This document shows positions 53,639 to 62,540 of a stretch of 64,000 bases of DNA, in pieces. The DNA comes from Chryseobacterium sp. GVT01B. GTDB taxonomy: Bacteria > Bacteroidota > Bacteroidia > Flavobacteriales > Weeksellaceae. A model generated the notes under the pieces. It was not told the origin of the DNA. It saw only the letters and a list, made by a program, of their open reading frames with translations, and did not search any database. Each line of letters starts with the position of its first letter. Position 1 is the stretch's first letter. The DNA is taken from the NCBI RefSeq assembly GCF_019970045.1, contig NZ_JAHXYI010000001.1, positions 434,001-498,000 on the forward strand, given 5' to 3'. Made by a program: the position numbers and the translations under genes.

Positions 53639-55225
53639 TTAAAACGGAAAATCGTCATCATCATCAAAGTCATTCATTGATGAGCCGGAAAGTTTTGAGT
53701 TGTCCGGAAGATCAAATGCTGCTCCTGGCTGAATGGTAGTTTTGATTTTGTCAAAGCCACTCGGTTCTCCAAAGTTGGAAGGGTATCCTCCTCCGGCTCC
53801 GTCCATTGCTGCTTCAATATCACCAAATTTAGCAAAATGTTTTAGGAAAGACAGTCGGACATCTGCCGTGGCACCATTCCTGTGCTTTGCAATAATCAGC
53901 TCGGCCTGGTTTTCAGTAGAAGTTTCCTGTCCTTCTTCATCATTATCCCAAACGGTAATTTTATAATATTCTGGTCTGAAGATGAAAGATACAATATCCG
54001 CATCCTGCTCAATCGCTCCGGATTCCCTCAAGTCAGAAAGCTGAGGTCTTTTTCCCGGACGGGCTTCCACACTTCTCGAAAGCTGGGAAAGAGCAATCAC
54101 CGGAACGTTAAGTTCTTTTGCAATAGCCTTTAATGAACGTGAAATCATGGAGATTTCCTGTTCACGGTTTCCAACTCCTTTTCCATTGCTGCTTCCTGCT
54201 GTCATCAGCTGAAGGTAGTCAACCATGATAATTCTTACTCCATGCTGCATGACAAGTCTTCGGCATTTTGCACGGAAATCGAATATTGAAAGGGAAGGAG
54301 TTTCATCAATATATAAAGGAGCGTTTTCCAATTCGGATACATTGGAGAATAGTCTCTGCCATTCTTCGTCATCCAAAGTTCCTTTTCTTAATTTTTCAGA
54401 AGAAATTCTTGTTTCAGAAGCAATCATCCTGGTGATAAGCTGTACTGATGCCATCTCGAGAGAGAAAAGGGCCATAGGAACTTTGTGTCCTACTGCAATA
54501 TTTCTTGCCATTGAAAGAAGAAATGCTGTTTTTCCCATCGCCGGACGGGCTGCAATAATGATAAGGTCAGAGTTCTGCCATCCACCGGTTTCCTTATCCA
54601 CATCTCTGAATCCTGAAGGAACTCCTGAAAGACCTTCCTTATCTTTTAAAGATTTAATCGTATCAATAGCCTGCTTTACCAATGAGTTGGCGGTATCAAA
54701 TCCCTTCTTAATCGTTCCGTTGGTGATTTCGAAGAAAGATTGTTCTGCTTTATCCAGAAGCTCAAAAACATCTGTTGATTCCTTATAAGAAGAGTCGATA
54801 ACATTCGCAGAAACATTGATAAGGCTTCTTAAAATATATTTTTCAAGAATTACACGTACGTGATATTCAATATGGGCAGATGAACTTACTCCCATCGTCA
54901 GATCAATGATGTAGTGATCACCACCGGCCTGGCTTAGCTTGTCTTCTTTTTTTAATTCCTGAATAATGGTCATTAAGTCTACCGGATGGTTGCCTTCATA
55001 AAGCTTTAAGATGATAGAAAAGATGACCTGATGTCTCGGATCATAGAATACTTCTGAGGTAAGAAGATCAATGGAATGGTCAAGACCTTTTTTGTCAATC
55101 AAAAAAGTTCCGATAACAAGTCTTTCAAAATCCACTGCATTGGGAGGCATTTTTCCATCCGCAATAGACAATTCTTTTGCAAAGTTTCCGTGTGTCAGGG
55201 ATGATAATGTTTCTTTCTGCGCCAT
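53639..55225 (-). CDS. dnaB: Replicative DNA helicase
   Basis: A 528-residue hexameric helicase opening the replication fork. It has the N-terminal interaction domain (PPNAVDFERLVIGTFLID ... GDHYIIDLTMGVSSSAHIEYHVRVILEKYILR), linker, Walker A IIAARPAMGKTAF, PMALFSLEMAS, Walker B RIIMVDYLQLM, and LSQLSRSVEARPGKRPQLSDLRESGAIEQDAD with the arginine finger region. The C-terminus ends in an acidic tail. No intein is present. Its location in the middle of four T9SS cargo genes is unusual. Confidence 0.97.
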   Translation of the reverse strand: MAQKETLSSLTHGNFAKELSIADGKMPPNAVDFERLVIGTFLIDKKGLDHSIDLLTSEVFYDPRHQVIFSIILKLYEGNHPVDLMTIIQELKKEDKLSQAGGDHYIIDLTMGVSSSAHIEYHVRVILEKYILRSLINVSANVIDSSYKESTDVFELLDKAEQSFFEITNGTIKKGFDTANSLVKQAIDTIKSLKDKEGLSGVPSGFRDVDKETGGWQNSDLIIIAARPAMGKTAFLLSMARNIAVGHKVPMALFSLEMASVQLITRMIASETRISSEKLRKGTLDDEEWQRLFSNVSELENAPLYIDETPSLSIFDFRAKCRRLVMQHGVRIIMVDYLQLMTAGSSNGKGVGNREQEISMISRSLKAIAKELNVPVIALSQLSRSVEARPGKRPQLSDLRESGAIEQDADIVSFIFRPEYYKITVWDNDEEGQETSTENQAELIIAKHRNGATADVRLSFLKHFAKFGDIEAAMDGAGGGYPSNFGEPSGFDKIKTTIQPGAAFDLPDNSKLSGSSMNDFDDDDDFPF

Positions 55226-55332
55226 GGTGCAAAGATAGTTTATTTAAAAAATAATAAAAAAATAGTATTCAACAATTTATTGGCAGTCTTTCGGAAAATA
55301 CTGTAAACAGGAGATTGATCTTGTTGATAAAA

Positions 55333-55360
55333 AAAATCACCTCAGTCTGAGGTGATTTTT
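55333..55360. terminator. Terminator of cargo gene C
   Basis: AAAATCACCTCA and TGAGGTGATTTT pair around a short loop, with a T-run on the minus strand (and one on the plus strand). Confidence 0.88.
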
Positions 55361-55379
55361 TTTAAAGAGTGATTATAAC

Positions 55380-57527
55380 TTATTCTTTATTTTTTACCAA
55401 TACCCATCCTGAATATTTGGTTTCTGTATTGTCTTTATTGTTTTCGTTCCATGAGATCGTGTACCAGTAAGTTCCTGTTAGGATTTTCTTACCGAAAGCA
55501 GTTCCGTCCCAAGTGAAGTTTCTCATTTTGTTGGCTTCATGAAGTTTGTTTCCATATCTGTCATACACAATGAAGATAAGGTTTTTCTTGTACGCGAGAG
55601 CAGAGTAGTCGATAACATCATTTACGTTATCTCCGTTTGGAGTGATCGCGTTAATAAGGTTCGGAACAGTAACTGTCACCTGAGTAGGTGTACAATTATA
55701 AGTATCTTTTACATATACTGTATTCTCACCTCTTGGAAGTCCTGTGAATGTATTGGAATCCTGCCAGTTGATACCATCTACAGAGAATTTATATGGAGGA
55801 ACTCCACCTGTAGCGGTAACAGTAATGTTGTTGTTTGAGATCTCTATTCCTGAAATCACTGGCTGCAGGCTTGCATGTACACGTACCTCCTGAAGAGTGA
55901 AACATTTTCCTGTCTGAAGTTTTACAAAATAAACTCCTACTCCTACGTTATTGATAGATTGTGTAGTTTCTCCTGTGCTCCATTCATAGCTGTCGAATCC
56001 AGGTCCGGCATCCAATGTGGTTTTGCTTTCAGCACAAATCGTTTTATCTTTTAATACTGCTGATTTTACAGGAGGTAATACTTTCAGTTCAATCTTAGCA
56101 ATTGCATAACATTGTTTATCATTGTTTACTCTTACGTATACCGTTGTGCTTTCTGAAAGATAGTTAAACGCTGCCAAAATTGGGTTGGTCTGAGCTTTGG
56201 CATCAGCTATCGATGTATAATACTTAATGATAGTTCCTGTAGGTGTTGGTACAGGTACTCCGATATCAGCTTTAGAAAGATCGAAAGTTGAACGGGTAAC
56301 ATCGTTATCAATATAACAGTTTTGAAGTACAGCATCTTTTAATACTACTGTCGGGTAGAACAATAGTCTGATAGTAGTAGTTGCTTTACATCCGAAAGTA
56401 GAAATTACTTTTGCGTATATAGTTGCTTCCGGAGAAATATAGTTAACAGGATCAGTAATCTCGTTAACTTCTGCATTCATATCATCAACCGTAGTGTAAT
56501 ACTTAATAGTTGCTCCGCTTCCCCCGAAGATATTGGCCGTTGTCAAATCATATTTAGCTGTACCGGCTCCATTGTTATTACAAGAATATAAAGTAGCGGT
56601 ATTGGCTGAGATGCCTACATTAACAAATTTAAATTTCCCGGTTATGAAACATCCGTTGATAGGGTTCGTTGGGTTATTAGGATCTTTATATACAATTCTG
56701 TAATAATATGTTGTTGTTCCATCTACAGTTGCTATTGTAAGAGGGTTTTCTCCTGTAAGGGCATCATTGGTTGTTTTATGATAAGTAACCTTGAAGTTAG
56801 AACTGTTACCATTAATGATCCCTGCTGACAGGGTTGTAAAATCAAATTGTGAAGGCAATGAACAAACCATTACCTGCATTGGGTCATTAGGAGTTGCTCC
56901 AGGAATTCCCGGTGGAATGAATGGGTTCGGAGAAAGAACAGGATCGTTAAATGCAGAACTTAAACTCGCAGTACCTGACCATTCCATAGAAAAACCATTA
57001 ACTGATCTACTGAAGTTATCAATAACCAAATAATAGGTTTGTCCTACCAATACATCCATATAAGGGCTCCATTTACCATTGTTCATACTGGCTGTAGTGC
57101 CAGGAGGATTGGTAGGGAATACTGCAGGTGGAGCAAGAGTAAGATCCAGACCTGTGTCTCCCGGAGTACCGCTATAGTTACATCTTATAGGCTGTATGAA
57201 GACGTGATCTGCATTCTGTAAAGAAGCACAACCGTTTGCTGTAGGTCCATAGACTGCAAAATCATAATCATCGCCCTGATCGTTAGGTTTTATTTTAAAT
57301 GCAAGGGTACCTGGTGTAGATACAGTGAAAGTATACCAAACAGTATATCTTTCATTGGTGCTAAGACATCCTCCGTTTGCATTAAGGATTTCTATAATAT
57401 TTCCAGGTCCTGAAGGAGTGTAAGAAATGTCAGAGTTACCACAGATAGGAATGGCTGTGATACAATCTGATTGTGAGTAGACTATCTGTGTTATCAATAA
57501 AATAAAAAGAAGTAGTATTTTTTTCAT
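55380..57527 (-). CDS. T9SS type B cargo protein (C)
   Basis: A 715-residue exported protein with signal peptide ending QIVYSQS. Instead of a lectin it has an N-terminal domain starting SDCITAIPICGNSDISYTPSGPGNI, with YTVWYTFTVSTPGTLAFKIKPNDQGDDYDFAVYGP and YLVIDNFSRSVNGFSMEWSGTA, matching D. The repeat modules (CNNNGAGTAKYDLTTANIFGG) follow, then a SYEWSTGETTQSINNVG module. The C-terminal sorting domain (NLINAITPNGDNVNDVIDY to KYSGWVLVKNKE) is almost the same as in B. Cys-rich but no lipobox. Confidence 0.9.
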   Translation of the reverse strand: MKKILLLFILLITQIVYSQSDCITAIPICGNSDISYTPSGPGNIIEILNANGGCLSTNERYTVWYTFTVSTPGTLAFKIKPNDQGDDYDFAVYGPTANGCASLQNADHVFIQPIRCNYSGTPGDTGLDLTLAPPAVFPTNPPGTTASMNNGKWSPYMDVLVGQTYYLVIDNFSRSVNGFSMEWSGTASLSSAFNDPVLSPNPFIPPGIPGATPNDPMQVMVCSLPSQFDFTTLSAGIINGNSSNFKVTYHKTTNDALTGENPLTIATVDGTTTYYYRIVYKDPNNPTNPINGCFITGKFKFVNVGISANTATLYSCNNNGAGTAKYDLTTANIFGGSGATIKYYTTVDDMNAEVNEITDPVNYISPEATIYAKVISTFGCKATTTIRLLFYPTVVLKDAVLQNCYIDNDVTRSTFDLSKADIGVPVPTPTGTIIKYYTSIADAKAQTNPILAAFNYLSESTTVYVRVNNDKQCYAIAKIELKVLPPVKSAVLKDKTICAESKTTLDAGPGFDSYEWSTGETTQSINNVGVGVYFVKLQTGKCFTLQEVRVHASLQPVISGIEISNNNITVTATGGVPPYKFSVDGINWQDSNTFTGLPRGENTVYVKDTYNCTPTQVTVTVPNLINAITPNGDNVNDVIDYSALAYKKNLIFIVYDRYGNKLHEANKMRNFTWDGTAFGKKILTGTYWYTISWNENNKDNTETKYSGWVLVKNKE

Positions 57528-57590
57528 TGTTAAAACGATTTTTGTTAAACAAAATTGGGATCAATTAATTTTTCATGGTTTAGTTAAAAG

Positions 57591-57614
57591 AAAAAGCCGC
57601 CAAAGCGGCTTTTT
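57591..57614 (-). terminator. Terminator of cargo gene D
   Basis: AAAAAGCCGC and GCGGCTTTTT pair around CAAA. It lies 15 nt past the stop codon, and a T-run follows on the minus strand. Confidence 0.87.
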
Positions 57615-57629
57615 CATATTATATAAGGG

Positions 57630-59702
57630 TTATTCTCTGTTTTTTACAACGATCCAACCTGAAAACTTGAACGGAGTATTCTTCTTGTCATTCTCATTCC
57701 ATGTTACAGAATACCAGTATGTACCTGTTGGAATTTTCTTCCCTGCAATGGTTCCGTCCCATTTGTATCCATTGGATTTGTCTCCCTGGTGGATTTTTGT
57801 TCCGTATCTGTCAAAGATACTCAAAACTAAGTTTTGTTTGTCAGCAATTGCAGAATAATCTACAACATCATTCACACCATCTCCGTTTGGAGTAATCATG
57901 TTGATCAGGTTAGGAACTACTACCGTAACTTCAATAGGGTCGCAGTCATAAGCGTCTTTTACATATACTTTGTATGTTCCTCTTGCTACATTCGAGAATG
58001 TATTGGAAGGCTGCCATATGATTTTATCCATAGAATACTGGTAATCCGGTGTTCCTCCTATAACATTGATGGTTAGTGTAGTGTTAGAAACATCAATGCT
58101 TGCTACAACCGGCTGATCAGAAGGGTATACTGTTACCGTTTGAGTAGTAATACATTCTCCTGTTTTTAATTTTACCCAGTAGATTCCAACTCCTACATCT
58201 TTGATAGACTGGGTTGTAGCTCCTGTGCTCCACTCATAGCTTTTGAATCCAGGTCCGGCATCTAAAGTTGTGGTGTCTTCAATACAGATGATTTTGTCTT
58301 TCAGAACATTAGATTTTACAGGTGCAAGCACTGTTAAACCAATTTTTACAACTACAAAACATCCTCTGGTATCAGATACTCTTACATATACTAAACCATT
58401 AGGTGCAATATAATTTGCATTTAAAATCTCGTTGGTTCCATCCACTGCATCCGTTAATGAAGGGAAGTATTTCTTCGTAATACCAGCTTGAGGTGTGATC
58501 ACAGCAGCATTATCAAGGTTAAATAATGCTGTAGAAGGATTTGCTTCAATAAAACATGATCTTAATTCAGCATCTTTTGCAATAATCGCAGGGTAAAACT
58601 TAAGGGTAATCTCTGCAATATCAGAACATCCGAATACTGAAGTTACTTTTACGTAGATTTTACCTTCTGCTGAAACAAACTGATAGATGTTGGTAATCTC
58701 ATTGATTGAGTTATTCAGATCATATAAAGTATAATAGTATTTTTTTGTAGCCGTAGGATCTGCAAAAACATCTGCTGTTGTAAGATCATAAGTTGCTGTA
58801 CCAGCATTGTTGTTATTACAGCTTGTTAAAGTAACACTTGTTGCCTTGATCGTACCATCTTTAAATTTAAATTTACCAGTCTGTCTACATTTATTAATTG
58901 GACTGTTGGGATTAGTAGGATCTGTGTAGTTGATACTGTAGAAATAAACACCTACAGGAGTAACCGTTTGAGGGCCAACAAGAGGGTTGTTGCCTGTTAA
59001 TGCATCATTCTGGCTTGTATGATAACTAATGCTGAAGTTCGGGTTTCCATTAAGAATTCCTGCCGTTAATGAAGAGAAATCAAAACTTGCAGGATTTGCA
59101 CACACCACTACTTCTCTTGGGTCTGCAGGTGTTGCTCCTGGAATTCCCGGTGGAATGAACGGGTGAGGCTGTATATTCGGATCCGTGAATGGCGAAGATA
59201 AAGTAGCTGTTCCACCCCATGACAATTTGAATCCGTTAGCGGTCTCTCTGTGGTTATTTACAATTAAATAGTACGTCTGGCCAGGTAATACATCAAGGTA
59301 TTTCACCCATTTATCTCCTGAAGCATCCTCACTAAGGTCTGTAGCCGTCATGTTAAGGCCTGTGTTTCCAGCTGTTCCGGAATAAGAGCAGCGGATTGGA
59401 GTTCCAAGGTTACCACATGATTTGTTTGGACCATATACACCGAAGTCATAATCATCGGTCTGATCATTAGGAATGATTTCAAAAGTTAGGGTTCCGGCTG
59501 TAGCTACCGTAAACGAGTACCATACAGAGTATTTTTCATCGGAACTTAAACATCCGCCGAGGTCTTCGGCAATGTCTCCGTGTCCGCCCGGAGTATATGA
59601 AATATCCGAGTTACCGCAGACTGCCATTGCAGTAGTACAGTCTGATTGGGCAAATAAGAAATGTGAAAATATAATTGAGAAAACAAGTAATGCTTTTTTC
59701 AT
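57630..59702 (-). CDS. T9SS type B cargo protein (D)
   Basis: A 690-residue exported protein with signal peptide (ending HFLFAQS). The N-terminal domain SDCTTAMAVCGNSDISYTPGGHGDI with YSVWYSFTVATAGTLTFEIIPNDQTDDYDFGVYGP is a close match to C. Repeat modules (CNNNNAGTATYDLTTADV) are followed by GFKSYEWSTGATTQSIKDVG. The C-terminal sorting domain (NLINMITPNGDGVNDVVDY to KFSGWIVVKNRE) is closest to A. I chose the ATG at 59702; an upstream start at 59792 would precede the signal peptide by 30 residues. Confidence 0.9.
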   Translation of the reverse strand: MKKALLVFSIIFSHFLFAQSDCTTAMAVCGNSDISYTPGGHGDIAEDLGGCLSSDEKYSVWYSFTVATAGTLTFEIIPNDQTDDYDFGVYGPNKSCGNLGTPIRCSYSGTAGNTGLNMTATDLSEDASGDKWVKYLDVLPGQTYYLIVNNHRETANGFKLSWGGTATLSSPFTDPNIQPHPFIPPGIPGATPADPREVVVCANPASFDFSSLTAGILNGNPNFSISYHTSQNDALTGNNPLVGPQTVTPVGVYFYSINYTDPTNPNSPINKCRQTGKFKFKDGTIKATSVTLTSCNNNNAGTATYDLTTADVFADPTATKKYYYTLYDLNNSINEITNIYQFVSAEGKIYVKVTSVFGCSDIAEITLKFYPAIIAKDAELRSCFIEANPSTALFNLDNAAVITPQAGITKKYFPSLTDAVDGTNEILNANYIAPNGLVYVRVSDTRGCFVVVKIGLTVLAPVKSNVLKDKIICIEDTTTLDAGPGFKSYEWSTGATTQSIKDVGVGIYWVKLKTGECITTQTVTVYPSDQPVVASIDVSNTTLTINVIGGTPDYQYSMDKIIWQPSNTFSNVARGTYKVYVKDAYDCDPIEVTVVVPNLINMITPNGDGVNDVVDYSAIADKQNLVLSIFDRYGTKIHQGDKSNGYKWDGTIAGKKIPTGTYWYSVTWNENDKKNTPFKFSGWIVVKNRE

Positions 59703-59871
59703 AAGAGTTGATTTTAAAAACAAATAGTAAAATTGTTTAATTACTAAAAAAATGCAGTGCTTTATCCGAGACAAAAATGTTTCTGTGAACATGATATAGT
59801 ATTAAAGTATTTTGTATCAAAATAAAAACTGACCGCCTGATTTACTCAGGAGATCATGCATTCTCTTATTG

Positions 59872-60477
59872 TTAATTTGTTCCGATCAGCTGTTTTCCCC
59901 AGTTAGGTGAACTGGATGAGACGTTTGATGTTTCGAATTCTTTGACTGCTTTTTGATAAAGCTTGATGGCTTCCGTTTTGTTGCCTTGCTTTTCAGCCAT
60001 TTCAGCCTTTAAGAAAGAAAGTCTTGGATTGTTCTTTAAAGTGGTCTCCGCTTTCGTCATGAAGCTCGTAGCTGTTTTTAGTTCCTTCTGAGGATCTGCA
60101 GCTGTTTTTATCCTGATTTTCTGAAAGTGGATAAGACCAAGAAGAATATTGATTTCTCCGTTATTCTTTTCAGAAGCAAGGGCCTGCATAGCCAGTTTTC
60201 TTGCAGATTCATTGGGTTCTCCAAGAGGGCTGTTCGGGCTGTTCTTTAAAAGGAAATTTGTTTTAAGATACAAAGCTGCAGCGGCATAATAATTAGCCTG
60301 CCATTTTTCTGAAGTTTTAGCCTCTGAAAACTTAGAAAAAAGAGTATCATAATCGGTTTCTGTTTTTGCACTATTCAGTTGCAAAACAGACTGCTGTAAG
60401 GATTGATCTGAAAAAAATTGGGCATTCATCAGCGAACCTGTGACGAAAAAACTCAAAATTAGTAAAAGTTTATACAT
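59872..60477 (-). CDS. Exported TPR-like protein
   Basis: A 201-residue protein with signal peptide (MYKLLLILSFFVTGSLMNA) and a helical body. Repeated helix pairs such as KWQANYYAAAALYLKTNFLL, NILLGLIHFQKIRI and RLSFLKAEMAEKQGNKTEAIKLYQKAVKEFE resemble TPR units. The function is unknown. A start at 60477 places the signal peptide first. It is upstream of cargo gene D on the same strand, 169 nt away. Confidence 0.7.
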   Translation of the reverse strand: MYKLLLILSFFVTGSLMNAQFFSDQSLQQSVLQLNSAKTETDYDTLFSKFSEAKTSEKWQANYYAAAALYLKTNFLLKNSPNSPLGEPNESARKLAMQALASEKNNGEINILLGLIHFQKIRIKTAADPQKELKTATSFMTKAETTLKNNPRLSFLKAEMAEKQGNKTEAIKLYQKAVKEFETSNVSSSSPNWGKQLIGTN

Positions 60478-60780
60478 AGGGGGATATTTTATCAAGCAAA
60501 TATAAAAAATTATTAACGTTAAATTAAAGATTTTGAGATATATTTAATGAAAGTAATATATTGATTTATAATATTGTATTTTATTGTTTAAGTTAAATTA
60601 TATAGAGGTCGTAAAGGTATTAATGATTTTACTGAATATTTGGGATGTAATCCTTTGAATAATTTTGAAAAAACACCTATAAAAGTAAAATCAGAATAGA
60701 AAACGTTCTATTCTGATTTTAAGTATTTCGAATTCTTATTTTTTTGTATCAGATTTTTAAATAGACTGATAAACAATAAA
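60478..60780. other. Intergenic region with MFS terminator
   Basis: A gap of about 300 nt without a supportable gene on either strand. Apart from the hairpin at 60687-60720 it is plain AT-rich DNA upstream of the TPR-like gene. Confidence 0.5.
60687..60720. terminator. Terminator of the MFS transporter gene
   Basis: AAAATCAGAATAGAA pairs perfectly with TTCTATTCTGATTTT around AACG, a 15-bp stem, with A/T tails. It serves the minus-strand MFS gene. Confidence 0.85.
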
Positions 60781-62016
60781 TTAATATTGCATCTTTCTCA
60801 ATTTAGGATTGGTGCTTCCTACAAGCAGGGCAACTAAAACAGTCATACAGCCACCAAATACAACAGAACGCACAACTCCTAGTAATTTAGCCATAACACC
60901 ACTTTCAAATTGTCCCATTTCATTGCTGGACATAATGAAAATTGAATTTACACTGAGAACACGTCCTCTTATATGATCAGGCGTCTTTAACTGTACAATG
61001 GTACCTCGGATGACCACAGAAATTCCATCAAGCATTCCGCTCATCACAAGGAACATGAAAGACAGCCAATACAATTTCGATAAACCAAATCCAATGATGC
61101 ATAGCCCGAATCCGGTAACAACTGCAAGAAGTATTTTTCCCTGATTTTTTCGAAGAGGAACAATAGATAGAATAGTAATGATACACATGGAGCCAATATC
61201 AGATGCCGCGTTCAGTAATCCGAAACCTTCAGCCCCCGAATTTAGAATATCAGTAGCAAATACCGGGATCATAGCCACTGCACCCCCAAAAAGTACAGCA
61301 AACATATCAAGGCACAATGCTCCCAAAATTTCTTTGGTTTTAAAAATATAAGAAATTCCTTCACGCATGCTTTCCACTACATTTACAGTTTCCTTTTTGT
61401 ACTCTGAATGCTGTTTGTGAAGCTGCCAGAAAAATAATGAAGCCACAAATATTAATGCTAAAATAGCAACCAATGTCCATTTTACACCTATAAACCCAAT
61501 AAGAATACCACCTACAGCATGTCCACACACAGAAGATATCAGGAAAGTGGCCTGATTCAAAGTAACTGCGTTGGGAAGGTTTTCTTTCTTTACAATTTTA
61601 GGAATCATGGAAGGAACAATAGGGCCAATGAATGCTCTTGCTATTCCGGTAAAAAAGATAACACCATAAATGTAATAGGTAATCTGATGCCCTGTGAAAT
61701 GCATTTCTACATCAAAAAAGGCAGGGATCAGCAACAGCCCGATCAGGAAAATATAAGCATAATTACAGATGAGAAGCAGTCTCTTTTTCTCATTCATATC
61801 AATAACATGTCCGGCATACAACGCACAGCTTACAGCAGGAATTACCTCTGATAGCCCGATAAGACCTATTGAAAAAGGATCTTTTGTTAATTGATACACC
61901 CACCATCCTAATAAAGTGGCCAGCATTCTGAAAGCTAAAACAATAAAAAATCTCCCGGTGAGAAGATTTCTGAACTCAACATTTTGTAATGTTTGTAACG
62001 GGGTAAAGGAAATCAT
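60781..62016 (-). CDS. MFS transporter
   Basis: A 411-residue major facilitator with about twelve membrane segments. It starts MISFTPLQTLQNVEFRNLLTGRFFIVLAFRMLATLLGWWVYQLTKDPFSIGLIGLSEVIPA, typical of the enterobactin exporter (EntS)/MFS_3 group of bacterial exporters; a helix-end motif DMNEKKRLLLICNYAYI follows segment two. The substrate is unknown; drug or siderophore export is typical. I chose the ATG at 62016; a TTG two codons upstream is possible. Confidence 0.85.
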   Translation of the reverse strand: MISFTPLQTLQNVEFRNLLTGRFFIVLAFRMLATLLGWWVYQLTKDPFSIGLIGLSEVIPAVSCALYAGHVIDMNEKKRLLLICNYAYIFLIGLLLIPAFFDVEMHFTGHQITYYIYGVIFFTGIARAFIGPIVPSMIPKIVKKENLPNAVTLNQATFLISSVCGHAVGGILIGFIGVKWTLVAILALIFVASLFFWQLHKQHSEYKKETVNVVESMREGISYIFKTKEILGALCLDMFAVLFGGAVAMIPVFATDILNSGAEGFGLLNAASDIGSMCIITILSIVPLRKNQGKILLAVVTGFGLCIIGFGLSKLYWLSFMFLVMSGMLDGISVVIRGTIVQLKTPDHIRGRVLSVNSIFIMSSNEMGQFESGVMAKLLGVVRSVVFGGCMTVLVALLVGSTNPKLRKMQY

Positions 62017-62108
62017 GAACAAAAATAGCCCTAAAAATTTATTTAGGACTATCCATATGACAATTTTTGAAAGATATATTAAATATACCTCAAAAGATAA
62101 AATCTATT

Positions 62109-62471
62109 TTAGTCAGCTCTTGAAGAACTGATTACGATGGCAGCAACACCTGCAGCCCCGATAAGAGTAGCCCCGGCAGCAATTCTTGCCTTTCTTCTGT
62201 CTTTTACAGCTGCTACATTGGATTTAGGGATAACAACTTCCGTACTGTCTTTCTTACCTGCTGTACCTACAAGATTATCACCCACCATGTTTCTGAATAA
62301 GATGGTCTGTTTCGGAGAGCCGTCTCTCATCGTTACTTTGTATATCTTTCCGGCTTCAAGATTGGAGTAATTATTTTTTGAAATATCTTCGCTGTATTTT
62401 GTAGTAGCACAAGATGTAATAACAAATAAAGATGTTAGTAAAGACGATTTCAACAGTACAGATGCTTTCAT
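62109..62471 (-). CDS. Small lipoprotein
   Basis: A 120-residue lipoprotein; signal peptide with lipobox VITSC, Cys21. The body has EAGKIYKVTMRDGSPKQTILFRNMVGDNLVGTAGKKDSTEVVIPKSNVAAVKDRRKARIA, a small beta domain, followed by a hydrophobic glycine/alanine-rich C-terminus (AAGATLIGAAGVAAIVIS) that may insert in a membrane. This resembles small Flavobacteriia proteins of unknown role. It stands alone. Confidence 0.7.
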   Translation of the reverse strand: MKASVLLKSSLLTSLFVITSCATTKYSEDISKNNYSNLEAGKIYKVTMRDGSPKQTILFRNMVGDNLVGTAGKKDSTEVVIPKSNVAAVKDRRKARIAAGATLIGAAGVAAIVISSSRAD

Positions 62472-62540
62472 TATTTTCTTTTAGTTTTTCAAATTTATAA
62501 TTTTTTTCGGATATATGTTTTTGGAATTGAAAAAATATGA

